Positions 43,838-53,167 of a stretch of DNA of 64,000 nt are shown here, piece after piece. Source of the DNA: Mesorhizobium loti (GTDB lineage: Bacteria > Pseudomonadota > Alphaproteobacteria > Rhizobiales > Rhizobiaceae); NCBI RefSeq assembly GCF_003148495.1, contig NZ_QGGH01000013.1, positions 85,674-149,673 of the forward strand. Direction: 5' to 3'. The stretch's first letter is position 1. Every line of letters begins with the position of its first letter. The notes under the pieces were generated by a model, which saw nothing but the letters and a program-made list of their open reading frames with translations, searched no databases and was not told the DNA's origin. The position numbers and the translations under genes are program-made.

Positions 43838-44866
43838 TCATGCCTGATCTCTCAGCACCGATTGCAACGTTCGCCGGTTCCACGAAAATCGCGTCCAGGC
43901 AGTCTCCGCGGCGGGTCTGATCTGGTCGATGTGGGTTGGCTCAAGGGGCAACGCCAGAGGCCAGCCCTGCAAGGTGGCGAGCCAATCCTCGTTGTAGACT
44001 GTGTCGGCGTGGCGATGCCCCTCATCAGGCATGATTGCGACGGTGGCTGCTCCGGGGTTCTTTCGGGCAAACCAATCGGCGACCAAAGCGGCTGCCCCGC
44101 TCGTCGGCCCCATGAAAACGCCATGCGTTCGAAACAGCTCATGAGACTTTGCATAGGCTGGCAAGGCCCCCACCCAGTGAACCTCATCGATCATGTCGTG
44201 CCTGACGTTCTGCGGAAGGACGCTGTTGCCCAGCCCACGCAGCATACGCCGCCCGACAGGCTGGCCGAAAAGGATGCTCCTGTGCGTATCGACCGCCACG
44301 ATCCGGATTTCTGGAAACAGCTCGCGTAGAAAACCACCGGTACCGCACAGGGATCCCCCCGTCCCCACACAGCCAACCAGGCAGTCAATCCGGCCAAAGG
44401 AACGCACCACCATGTCGGCAAGGCGCGCATAGGCAAGCCGGTTGTCGGGACTGTCGTATTGCCGCGGCCAATAGGTACCTGGCTGTTGCAACAGGATCTG
44501 CTGAAGATGGTCAAGACGGCCAGGTTGATTGCCGTCTCCCTTCGGATCGGCAATCGCCACGACTTTTGCCCCCAGCTGCTCGAGGCGCCGCGTGAGCTTG
44601 ATGTCGATCAGGCTTGAGGCGGTAACAAGCGTAAGACCATAGCCGCGGGCGGCGGCCAGCATAGCAATGGCGAGGCCGAAAGTGCCGGATGTCGTTTCGA
44701 CAATATGGCCGCCTCGCGCAATGCCGCCGGTGGCTTCCGCACGATCGACCATGAAACGCGCCGGCATCAGCTTCATCAGCGAGAAACAGGCTGCGTTCAG
44801 ATTGGGCGCAAGCCTTGCGAACCGCGGCGTTTCGAAGGCACGCAGGTAATCTCCATCTTGCGTCAT
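43838..44866 (-). CDS. Cysteine synthase-like PLP-fold protein lacking the usual catalytic lysine
   Basis: 342 residues of the fold-type II PLP family: TTSGTFGLAIAMLAAARGYG (phosphate or substrate loop), GCVGTGGSLCGTGGFLRELF (the Gly-rich PLP-phosphate site) and GVFMGPTSGAAALVADWF. In CysK the PLP Lys sits in the pattern NPxGSVKDR; the aligned stretch here is KLMPARFMVDRA, so the Lys position is Val. The Lys at the start of that stretch is one candidate replacement. It starts inside the stop of the GHMP kinase gene (ATGA), so the kinase product may be its substrate. Role inferred. Confidence 0.75.
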   Translation of the reverse strand: MTQDGDYLRAFETPRFARLAPNLNAACFSLMKLMPARFMVDRAEATGGIARGGHIVETTSGTFGLAIAMLAAARGYGLTLVTASSLIDIKLTRRLEQLGAKVVAIADPKGDGNQPGRLDHLQQILLQQPGTYWPRQYDSPDNRLAYARLADMVVRSFGRIDCLVGCVGTGGSLCGTGGFLRELFPEIRIVAVDTHRSILFGQPVGRRMLRGLGNSVLPQNVRHDMIDEVHWVGALPAYAKSHELFRTHGVFMGPTSGAAALVADWFARKNPGAATVAIMPDEGHRHADTVYNEDWLATLQGWPLALPLEPTHIDQIRPAAETAWTRFSWNRRTLQSVLRDQA

Positions 44867-45846
44867 TGGAGCACCGCACCTTCCGCGTTGAGCGAAAACA
44901 TCTGAACATCGGCGAAACCTGTGTCGGTCGCTGTCTTCGCGATTTCACCGGCACGCAAAGCGGCCTTTGGCGCGTTCGCATCCAGGAGGATGCCGATCAA
45001 AGTGCCGCTGTGCGCGACCTGAACTCCGCAGGCGCCAAACCACTGAGACAATGCAAGCACCGTATCAAAATGGGCCTTGGGCAAATGTCTCTGGCTTATG
45101 CAAGCGCTCACCGTCGCAACCCGACCAAGCAACATCGGATCCTGCAGCCGGACAGAACGATGAGCCAAACCTCGAAGCGCCCGAAACGTCTCGATTTCCT
45201 CGCTGTCATAGCGGGCTCGGCGCATCCCCAGAGTGTCTACGGGCTGGTCCGCGGCGCCGCGGAACCCAACAACGAAAAGAGGCGGAAATTCTCCGCCGAA
45301 ATGTTCGATTGGACGGCCTTCCCGGTGCGCAAAGAGGATCGCCTGATCCTGGTAAGCTATGGCATCGCTGGCGCCTTCAGCCGCTACCGCCAATCGGGCA
45401 ACCGTTGACTGACGAAGTGTCGTTCCTGCGGAAGCGGCAACGGCGCGGATCGTGGCTGTCACGTCGGCCGTGGATGAGCCGTAGCCGTGTCCGATCAAGA
45501 TCGCGCTCTCGATCGTGAGATCGCCACCCTGTCCGCCTAGGCCCAAGTGACCAAGCGTCAGTTCCGCGGCCCGAGCTGCCTTGGTCCTGCTCTCTGGACG
45601 CGTTCGGATGCCACCCTCCTTTCGTGGCCAGAAAGTGACCGTCGATTCTTGCGAAGGCAGCGGAAGCGTGACGAGGCCCCTGTGAAGACGCCCCTCCCCG
45701 TCCTCAAAAACGCCTTGCAAAAGCTCGCCGTGGTGGGCGCTAGCCCGAGCTGTACCCACGGAAAGCGGGCGACGCCGCTTGCCTTCCGCATCCGCGATAA
45801 TTTTCCCGAAAATGGATTTGCCCTTGCCTTTGTCGAGTTTCGACAT
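44863..45846 (-). CDS. GHMP-family kinase, L-threonine-kinase (PduX) type
   Basis: 327 residues from the ATG at 45844-45846 (AAGGAG at 8 nt). The PduX-like opening is ARASAHHGELLQGVF, and the GHMP ATP-binding motif is GHGYGSSTADVTATIRAVA. The C-terminal GHMP segment is GACGVQVAHSGTLIGILLDA. PduX-type enzymes phosphorylate L-threonine, and relatives phosphorylate serine. Coupling to a cysteine-synthase-like gene suggests a two-step route through a phospho-amino acid, like the kinase/SbnA logic of siderophore precursors. Substrate not known. Confidence 0.78.
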   Translation of the reverse strand: MSKLDKGKGKSIFGKIIADAEGKRRRPLSVGTARASAHHGELLQGVFEDGEGRLHRGLVTLPLPSQESTVTFWPRKEGGIRTRPESRTKAARAAELTLGHLGLGGQGGDLTIESAILIGHGYGSSTADVTATIRAVAASAGTTLRQSTVARLAVAAEGASDAIAYQDQAILFAHREGRPIEHFGGEFPPLFVVGFRGAADQPVDTLGMRRARYDSEEIETFRALRGLAHRSVRLQDPMLLGRVATVSACISQRHLPKAHFDTVLALSQWFGACGVQVAHSGTLIGILLDANAPKAALRAGEIAKTATDTGFADVQMFSLNAEGAVLQ

Positions 45847-46034
45847 CACGACATCTCCTTCGCTGGAGGCATCGCCGAATAATGCTTTGGACTGCCAGCG
45901 TTCGTCTTTCACCAATTCTAGGTATTTTACTTGGTGCAAATTTGAACGCTGGTGGCTTACCCGAGAGCATCGGCGATTCAGGGACGGCTACTCGCAGATG
46001 CGCCTTGAGCCGGAGCGGGAGCGCGACGCCTTCG

Positions 46035-46322
46035 TCAGTCTCCGATATCGGGAGTGCTAACGGCGACGCCAGGCGCTGGGAGGTCCGCGATATCGCCCAA
46101 GCGCATCAGATCCGACAGTGCGACACGAAGTTGCGGCCAGGGGAATTCGGAACAATCCTCGCACGATTGCCCTGTTTCGAGCATGACCGCCAGTTTCGCG
46201 CAGACACCCGGATTGGACTGCGCCGGCGCGCCCCATAAGCCGGCGGCAAGTTTCTGTTCCTCCTTTGCGGCCGCCTCCTCCTCCCGTTTTGCCGCGGTAT
46301 AGCCGACGAGGGCCTGCGACAC
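46035..46322 (-). pseudogene. Hypothetical protein remnant with frameshifts
   Basis: A GTG frame reads VSQALVGYTAAKREEEAAAK, then KLAAGLWGAPAQSNPGVCAK and EFPWPQLRVALSDLMRLGDI, with a protein-like composition. Upstream on the same strand other frames continue the theme (DRIEKERELVAAVV, KLNSFDAFGEAFVAARKIVE), separated by stops, so the locus looks like one gene broken by frameshifts. A short intact gene cannot be excluded. Family not recognised. Confidence 0.4.
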
Positions 46323-46707
46323 GGCGGTTTGCCGCGCTGGGTATTTAGAGGCTTAGGGAAGGCCTCGACGATCTTCCGAGCAGCGACGAATGCTTCACCA
46401 AAGGCGTCGAACGAATTGAGCTTTCGCGATCAAACGACGGCAGCAACGAGCTCTCTTTCTTTCTCGATTCTATCGCCAAGGTTCACGGCTGACTTCCATG
46501 GGTTGAGGTGCGCCTAGGCAGGCTTCAGGCGAGTGGTTAGTATCGATAGTTCCGCCTTGCACTTCGGCGGATGTGAATGACGTCGGTGTCTCTTGGGTTC
46601 GTCGGCTGCGATTTCCGGTCTTGTGCAACCGGTGCGCTTTCCTGTAGCGAGGTCACTGACACAGGCGGGGGCCACAGACACTGAGAGCACTTGAGAGGGT
46701 TGACCAA
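46323..46707. other. Intergenic stretch with broken coding traces
   Basis: About 385 nt. It holds the upstream parts of the frameshifted remnant above and the GAGAGG ribosome-binding sequence of mucR. No intact gene. Confidence 0.35.
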
Positions 46708-47190
46708 ATGCCTGAAGATCTTACAGAGTCCGGCGCAGATTTGCTGGCGATGACCGCCGACATCGTGTCCGCCTATGTCAGCAACAACCCGCTTCCGGTG
46801 TCCGAACTCGCTCGCGTGATTTCTGATACCTATGCAGCGGTCAGCAAGCTGCAGGGAGCACCTCAAACCCAGCCGGAAGAGAAGTCCGCACCCGCTGTCC
46901 CGATCAAGAAATCGGTGATGCCGGACTTCATCATCTGCCTTGAAGACGGCAAGAAGTTCAAATCGCTCAAGCGGCACATCGGCACCCACTATAATCTCAC
47001 GCCGGATGCGTATCGCTCAAAATGGAGCCTGCCGTCCGATTATCCGATGGTTGCTCCGAACTACGCCGCTGAGCGGTCTCGGCTGGCGAAGGCGATCGGT
47101 CTGGGACGGAAGGCCGCGGCACCTGAACCCGAGGCGCCGCCCGCGCCGGCACCGGCGAAGCGCCGCAAAATCGGCATCAAGACGACCTGA
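46708..47190 (+). CDS. MucR/Ros-family zinc-finger regulator
   Basis: 160 residues. The Ros-type zinc site is in FIICLEDGKKFKSLKRHIGT with HYNLTPDAYRSKWSLPSDYP: Cys, Asp and two His as in MucR proteins that lack the second Cys. An N-terminal helical region (TADIVSAYVSNNPLPVSELA) mediates oligomerisation in the family. The C-terminus is Pro/Ala-rich and basic (GIKTT end). It lies convergent to the end of the trb operon; MucR/Ros proteins repress surface, motility and transfer genes in rhizobia, so a role in silencing this element is plausible. Confidence 0.92.
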   Translation: MPEDLTESGADLLAMTADIVSAYVSNNPLPVSELARVISDTYAAVSKLQGAPQTQPEEKSAPAVPIKKSVMPDFIICLEDGKKFKSLKRHIGTHYNLTPDAYRSKWSLPSDYPMVAPNYAAERSRLAKAIGLGRKAAAPEPEAPPAPAPAKRRKIGIKTT

Positions 47191-47349
47191 CGTCCGGGAC
47201 TGTCGCCGATAGCGGATGGTTTGTCTGAGACGGCAGCGGCGGCCGGCATCTCCGTGTTTCCCCGTCAACGCAGGAAGGCGCGATTTTCTGAAATCACGCC
47301 GTGACTCTGGGAGGCGCCACTGACCCGGTTTGCTTCAGTGGTCCTGCCT

Positions 47350-47574
47350 TCAACCACCCTCCGAACGCCTTGCCCTGGCGAAGCCTCGATCCGTCGCCAT
47401 GAACCGCGCCAACATCGCAACGATGAGGCGCGGCGCATCGGTGGGCCTTTGCCCCGCATCGCGGCCGAGGATTTCGGCGTAAGCGGTCAGGTCACGATGT
47501 AATGAAGCGGGGAGTTCCACCATCACCTTAACAGGTTTATCGTCGGCGATTGGCCCAAGTTTCAGCTTGGTCAT
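47350..47574 (-). CDS. DUF2274 protein (trb-cluster terminal gene)
   Basis: 74 residues starting MTKLKLGPIADDKPVKVMVE. The pattern LKLGPIxDDKPVK, ELPASLHRDLTAYAEILGRD and a basic tail match DUF2274 proteins, which follow trbI in rhizobial and Agrobacterium-like trb clusters. It may have a ribbon-helix-helix-like fold. It lies 2 nt after the trbI stop, so it is in the operon. Function unknown. Confidence 0.85.
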   Translation of the reverse strand: MTKLKLGPIADDKPVKVMVELPASLHRDLTAYAEILGRDAGQRPTDAPRLIVAMLARFMATDRGFARARRSEGG

Positions 47575-47576
47575 TT

Positions 47577-48817
47577 TCAGCCTCCGTAAGGTTCAAGCAC
47601 GAGATCGCGCGTGACGATAACGCGCACCGGGAATCCCGGTCGGATGGTGAGCGTCGGCGCTATGTTGAGCTGCCGCTGGACGATCTGCTGACCTGTCTGG
47701 CTGATGCTGTCGGAAGCACCCTGGCGCAGAGCGCGCGTGATGTCGCTCTCCTGGCTCGATGAGCCTGCTTGCGCCCCGATGCTCAGAACCGTGGAAAGTG
47801 CTGCAGCCTTGAACAGCTCGCCCCAATGATAATCGACGCCATCCTCGAGGCCAGCATAGCCCTCGGCGTCCGCGCCAGGTTCACGTTCCAGAACGAAGGA
47901 TCGGCCGTTGGGAAAAATCAGCCTGGTCCAGACCAGCAACACGCGACGCTGGCCGAAGCCGACGCCATTGTCATACTGGCCGATGAGGCGCGTCCCCTGC
48001 GGAACGAGAAGGACGTGGCCGGTGGGGCTGTCATAGACATTCTCCGTCACCTGGGCGGTAATCTGGCCCGGCAGGTCGGAGCGAATGCCGGTGATGAGGG
48101 CGGCCGCGATGACCGCGCCAGCCTGCAGGACGTTTTTCGACACCGGCGCCACGACGCGATCAGGTGAGACGGTGCGTTTGTCCGGCGGCTGATCGAGGAA
48201 TGCGCGCTGGCGGTCCTGCGCCGAGGGCGTCGCTGGCTGCGGCGCAAGGCCAAGGTTGGAGAGGTCGGGCCGTGGCGTGGCGTCTGTCCCAGGCCGAGCG
48301 ACGGTCGCGTCACTTGCGGGCCGCGTTTGCGTGGACGCAAACAGTCGCGCGGTCCTCGCCGCTTCCAGTTCCTGCTCCCGGCGCTGCTCCTCCGGGTCCG
48401 GTCCCACGGGGCCTGTCGACAGGGCGGGGCCGCTATTCTGTGCGGCGAGGATCGGGCGGCCGAGATCGCCGGGAAGCGGCGGGCCAAGCTTGGGAATGCC
48501 CGCATAGTCCTTCGGCAGGCCCGCGAGCCCATCGGGCGTCGAACGATTGTCGGTCGAATACAGCTCCTGCCCCTGGCCTTGCTGACGGTTCTGAAGCGCG
48601 TAAATCAGCGCACCGCCGACAGCGAGGCTTGCCGCGAGCCCCAATCCGGCAAGCGCCTTGCGAGACACACGTGTTACGCGCGGCGGCTCGGCGCGCAGCC
48701 GCATGGCCGCGGCCGGCTCGCCGGTCAACGGCAAGGAACCATTATCGGCCAGGGCCTCCGGCCACGCGTCCTCCACCGGCCCCCGGCCCTCTTCCTTCCC
48801 GGGATCCAATCCTTCGC

Positions 48818-48821
<4 letters not shown>
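47577..48821 (-). CDS. trbI: Conjugal transfer protein TrbI (VirB10-like)
   Basis: 414 residues. A short cytoplasmic N-terminus, one transmembrane helix (ALAGLGLAASLAVGGALIYA), a Pro-rich periplasmic region, then the conserved C-terminal beta-barrel (VSKNVLQAGAVIAAALITGI, QVTENVYDSPTGHVLLVPQG, DGVDYHWGELFKAAALSTVL). VirB10-type scaffold linking inner membrane to outer-membrane channel. Starts with an ATGA overlap on trbG and ends 2 nt before the DUF2274 gene. Confidence 0.95.
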
Positions 48822-49953
<1,132 letters not shown>

Positions 49954-49957
<4 letters not shown>

Positions 49958-50637
49958 TGTCCAAGCTCCTTCGACCAGTTGACGGCGTTGATGTAGATGC
50001 CGAGCGGGTTCTTCCTCAGCGTGTCGGCGTCGCGCGGGGGCTGCACGACAATGGTGAGAATGGCGGACCAGCGATCCGTGGAAGCGAGTGATCCGTCTTG
50101 ATAGCGGCGTTCGACCCAGGCGGTGCGGAAGCTCACTGGGGATGCGCGGATGACCGACGAGACGTCGACGGCAACCTGCTGTTTGCCGACCTTGGTGAAC
50201 GGGTCATTGCCGCGCGCATAGTCGTTGAGCGCCAGCGCCCCGCCTTGTGTCGTGAAGTCATAGGCGCGCAGCCAGTTCTGCCGCAGGATGATCGGATCGG
50301 CGGGGATCGACCTCACCTGTTCGATGAAGTGCGCCAGGTAGAAAGCAACCTGCGGATCGTTGGGCTGATAGTCGGCGACCGCCGGCGCCACAGCCTGCGC
50401 CTGGCCGAGACGATCGACCTGCACCACCCAGGGCACGATCGAACCATTAGCGGACTGCCAGATGAGTGCAGTGGAGACCCCGGCGGCGAGCGCCAGGCAA
50501 CCGAAGGCCATGATACGCCAATTGCGCGCTTGCACGCGAGCCGAACCGATGCGCTCGTCCCAGACCTGGGCAGCGCGTTGGTAGGGCGTCTCGGGCTGTG
50601 GGGATCTGCCGTAATGCGTGGACGGTCGTTTGAACAT
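49954..50637 (-). CDS. trbF: Conjugal transfer protein TrbF (VirB8-like)
   Basis: 227 residues from the ATG at 50635-50637 (MFKRPSTHYGRSPQPETPYQ). A cytoplasmic tail is followed by one transmembrane helix (IMAFGCLALAAGVSTALIWQ), then the periplasmic VirB8 fold (QNWLRAYDFTTQGGALALND, RWSAILTIVVQPPRDADTLR). An open frame extends far upstream but is antisense to trbL and is not used. Operon gene between trbL and trbG. Confidence 0.95.
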
Positions 50638-50639
50638 GC

Positions 50640-52001
50640 TCAGTCTCTTTCCGAGAGGTTGATAGAGGAGCCGCCGCCATGGCTGTCGCCACTGCGAACG
50701 GCGTGGGCGGCGGCTTGGACGCCATGGGTCATCTGTTGTGAGCGCTTCATGCGCTTCGCCCAGGCGGGCTGACTTTCGGTGGCGGAGGACGCAACGGAAG
50801 CGGACGCGACTTCGGCGGCGTTTGCGCCGACTGTGCCAGCAGTGGAGGATCCGCCCGTCGTCTCGAAGGCAGCGCGAGCGCCGGACTGGAAGCTGTGCTT
50901 CATGCTGCCTGCCGCATGATTGGCCGCGCGCTTCAGCGGTGAGATGGCACCCTGGGCACCGGCGCTGATGACACCGCCGAGACCTGATGCGACGACTGAA
51001 ACACCTGACTGTCCGGCCGCGCCAAGGCCGTAGGCTGCGGATGCCCTGCCCGCGGCGGCGGCACCGCCACGGGCCGCCGCCGCAGCACCGCCGCTGACGA
51101 CCGCGCCTCCGGACACGACGGCGCCGGCGGTCGCGGCGCCCACTGCTGCCATGCCGCCGGCGGCGAGCCCGGTACCGACCGCCGCGCCCGCGCCAAGCTG
51201 CGGACCGCCGGAGACGAGCCCGTTGGCGATGCCAGGTCCAAAGATGCCAAGGCCAAGCAGCGACAGCGCGGCCAGCACGATCGCCATCGCGTCGTCGATC
51301 GACGGCGTGTTGCCGCTGAACCCTGCGGTGAACTCGGAGAAAAGTGTCGAGCCAATGCCGATGATGACGGCGAGCACCAGCACCTTGATGCCGGACGAAA
51401 TGACGTTGCCGAGCACCCGCTCGGCCATGAAGGCGGACTTGCCGAACAGACCGAAGGGTATCAGCACGAAACCGGCGAGCGTCGTCAGCTTGAACTCGAT
51501 CAGGGTGACGAAAAGCTGGATTGCCAGGATGAAGAAGGCCAGCAGCACCAGCGCCCAGGCGAAGAACATGCAGGCGATCTGGATGAAGTTCTCGAAGAAG
51601 GACCAATAGCCCATCAGGTTCGAGATCGAGTCCAGCAACGGCCGGCCGGCGTCGAGCCCGGTCTGCGCCACCTTACCCGGGCGCATGAGATCGTCGACGG
51701 CAAAACCCGTTCCCGAGGCCTTCAGGCCAAGCCCGGCGAAGCTTTCGAAGACGATGCGGGCGAGATTGTTCCAGTTGGAGATGAGATAGGCGAAGACGCC
51801 GACGAACAGCGTCTTCTTGACGAGGCGCGCCATGATATCGTCGTCCGCCCCCCAGGACCAGAAGAGCGCCGCCAACGTCACGTCTATGACAATCAGGGTC
51901 GTGGCGATGAAGCCGACCTCGCCGCCGAGCAGGCCGAAGCCGCCGTCGATGTAGCGCGTGAAGACTTCGAGGAAATGGTCGATGACGCCCATGCCGCCCA
52001 T
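50640..52001 (-). CDS. trbL: Conjugal transfer protein TrbL (VirB6-like)
   Basis: 453 residues with five to six transmembrane helices in the first 250 (FIATTLIVIDVTLAALFWSW, MFFAWALVLLAFFILAIQLF, ILVLAALSLLGL-type helix near 245). The C-terminal 200 residues are Ala/Gly/Ser-rich and of low complexity, as in other TrbL. The polytopic VirB6-type channel component at the inner membrane. 2 nt separates its stop from the trbF start. Confidence 0.95.
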   Translation of the reverse strand: MGGMGVIDHFLEVFTRYIDGGFGLLGGEVGFIATTLIVIDVTLAALFWSWGADDDIMARLVKKTLFVGVFAYLISNWNNLARIVFESFAGLGLKASGTGFAVDDLMRPGKVAQTGLDAGRPLLDSISNLMGYWSFFENFIQIACMFFAWALVLLAFFILAIQLFVTLIEFKLTTLAGFVLIPFGLFGKSAFMAERVLGNVISSGIKVLVLAVIIGIGSTLFSEFTAGFSGNTPSIDDAMAIVLAALSLLGLGIFGPGIANGLVSGGPQLGAGAAVGTGLAAGGMAAVGAATAGAVVSGGAVVSGGAAAAARGGAAAAGRASAAYGLGAAGQSGVSVVASGLGGVISAGAQGAISPLKRAANHAAGSMKHSFQSGARAAFETTGGSSTAGTVGANAAEVASASVASSATESQPAWAKRMKRSQQMTHGVQAAAHAVRSGDSHGGGSSINLSERD

Positions 52002-52002
52002 G

Positions 52003-52398
52003 TCAGCGAATCTCCGGCCGGGGCGGCTCGACCTGCATCGCGGGAGCTGTCACATCCCTCCGCTTTCCTTCTTTCCGGTTGGCTGACGCCGCTACATCCG
52101 GAAACCGCGTTGTCGGCGCTACCGGAGCAGTCGCCGTTGCCGGTGCCTGCTGACCGAGAAACCGGCGCCGGCTTTCTGCCCACGCTTTCAGACAGCCGGG
52201 ATCGCGAGGACCGGCCTCGCCGATCCGGGAACAGCGGCGCAATTCGGACGCGAGCGGGTCTTGTGACGCGATGGAACGGTCCCGCATCGCCGGGGCGTCA
52301 GGCTCATCGTCCTTGGTGCTCATCTCGATCACAGTCACTGTCAAAGCGATCGCCATGAAGACGACTGCGCCGATGCGAGCGAAGATCTTGCCTTCCAT
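52003..52398 (-). CDS. trbK: TrbK-like entry-exclusion or accessory protein
   Basis: 131 residues from the ATG at 52396-52398 (an ATG 8 codons upstream overlaps trbJ). One N-terminal transmembrane helix (ARIGAVVFMAIALTVTVIEM) and a soluble tail with CSRIGEAGPRDPGCLKAWAE, matching the alternative TrbK group (TrbK-alt) found between trbJ and trbL. It is thought to block redundant transfer between like donors. Two Cys may bond in the periplasm. Confidence 0.8.
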   Translation of the reverse strand: MEGKIFARIGAVVFMAIALTVTVIEMSTKDDEPDAPAMRDRSIASQDPLASELRRCSRIGEAGPRDPGCLKAWAESRRRFLGQQAPATATAPVAPTTRFPDVAASANRKEGKRRDVTAPAMQVEPPRPEIR

Positions 52399-52408
52399 GG
52401 CGCCGGCC

Positions 52409-53167
52409 TCAGTTCTTGCCATAGAACATCTGCGCACTGCCGGGCTGGTAGCCCGAGCCCTGCGTCAGGAAGCGGCGGCGCTGCTCCCGGCCCTGGTCGG
52501 CGGCGGTGGCCTGCTCGGCCGATTGCAACGCCTGCGCCCGACCGTTCGCGGCAACGACTGCGGTGAGATCGGCGAGTTGCTGCGCCTGAAGCGCGAGGAG
52601 CTGGTTGCCGGCCTGTGTTGCCTGAAGCGCGCCGGTCGCACCCTGGCTCTGGCCGACGAGCGCCGACATCTCGTTGCGATTGGTGTCGATGTTGCCGACG
52701 ACGCCCGCCTGCACACGCATGGCATCCTGAAGGCCACCAACCGTGTTGCCCCAGCGCGAGCGCGCGTCGCCGACGAGTTGCTGATCTGAAGCCGACAGCG
52801 AGACGTTGCCGTATTTCTGCTGGAAGGCATGATCGATCTGCTGGACGTCATAGGCAATGTTTTGCGCTTGACCGAGCAATTGCTGGGTGCGCTGCACCGA
52901 CTGTTGGAGTTGTTGCAGTGAGGAGAACGGCAGGGTCGCGAGATTGCGCGCCTGATTGATCAGCATCTGCGCTTGGTTCTGAAGCGAGGTGATCTGGTTG
53001 GTGATCTGCTCGAGCGAGCGCGCTGCCGTCAAGACGTTTTGCGAATAGTTCGAGGGATCGAAAACGATGAGCGCCTGTGCCGGCGTCGCCAGCATGGGCG
53101 AGAATGCGGCGGGTACGGCAAGCAGGGCGGCAGCGAGCCGCATGGCAAGTGAACGGCGTATTTTCAT
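52409..53167 (-). CDS. trbJ: Conjugal transfer protein TrbJ (VirB5-like)
   Basis: 252 residues. The signal peptide MKIRRSLAMRLAAALLAVPA is cleaved after AQA near residue 32. The mature part is long, helical and Gln-rich (NYSQNVLTAARSLEQITNQI, QNQAQMLINQARNLATLPFS), as in VirB5-type minor pilus proteins. It overlaps trbE (stop region) by ATGA. Confidence 0.95.
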   Translation of the reverse strand: MKIRRSLAMRLAAALLAVPAAFSPMLATPAQALIVFDPSNYSQNVLTAARSLEQITNQITSLQNQAQMLINQARNLATLPFSSLQQLQQSVQRTQQLLGQAQNIAYDVQQIDHAFQQKYGNVSLSASDQQLVGDARSRWGNTVGGLQDAMRVQAGVVGNIDTNRNEMSALVGQSQGATGALQATQAGNQLLALQAQQLADLTAVVAANGRAQALQSAEQATAADQGREQRRRFLTQGSGYQPGSAQMFYGKN

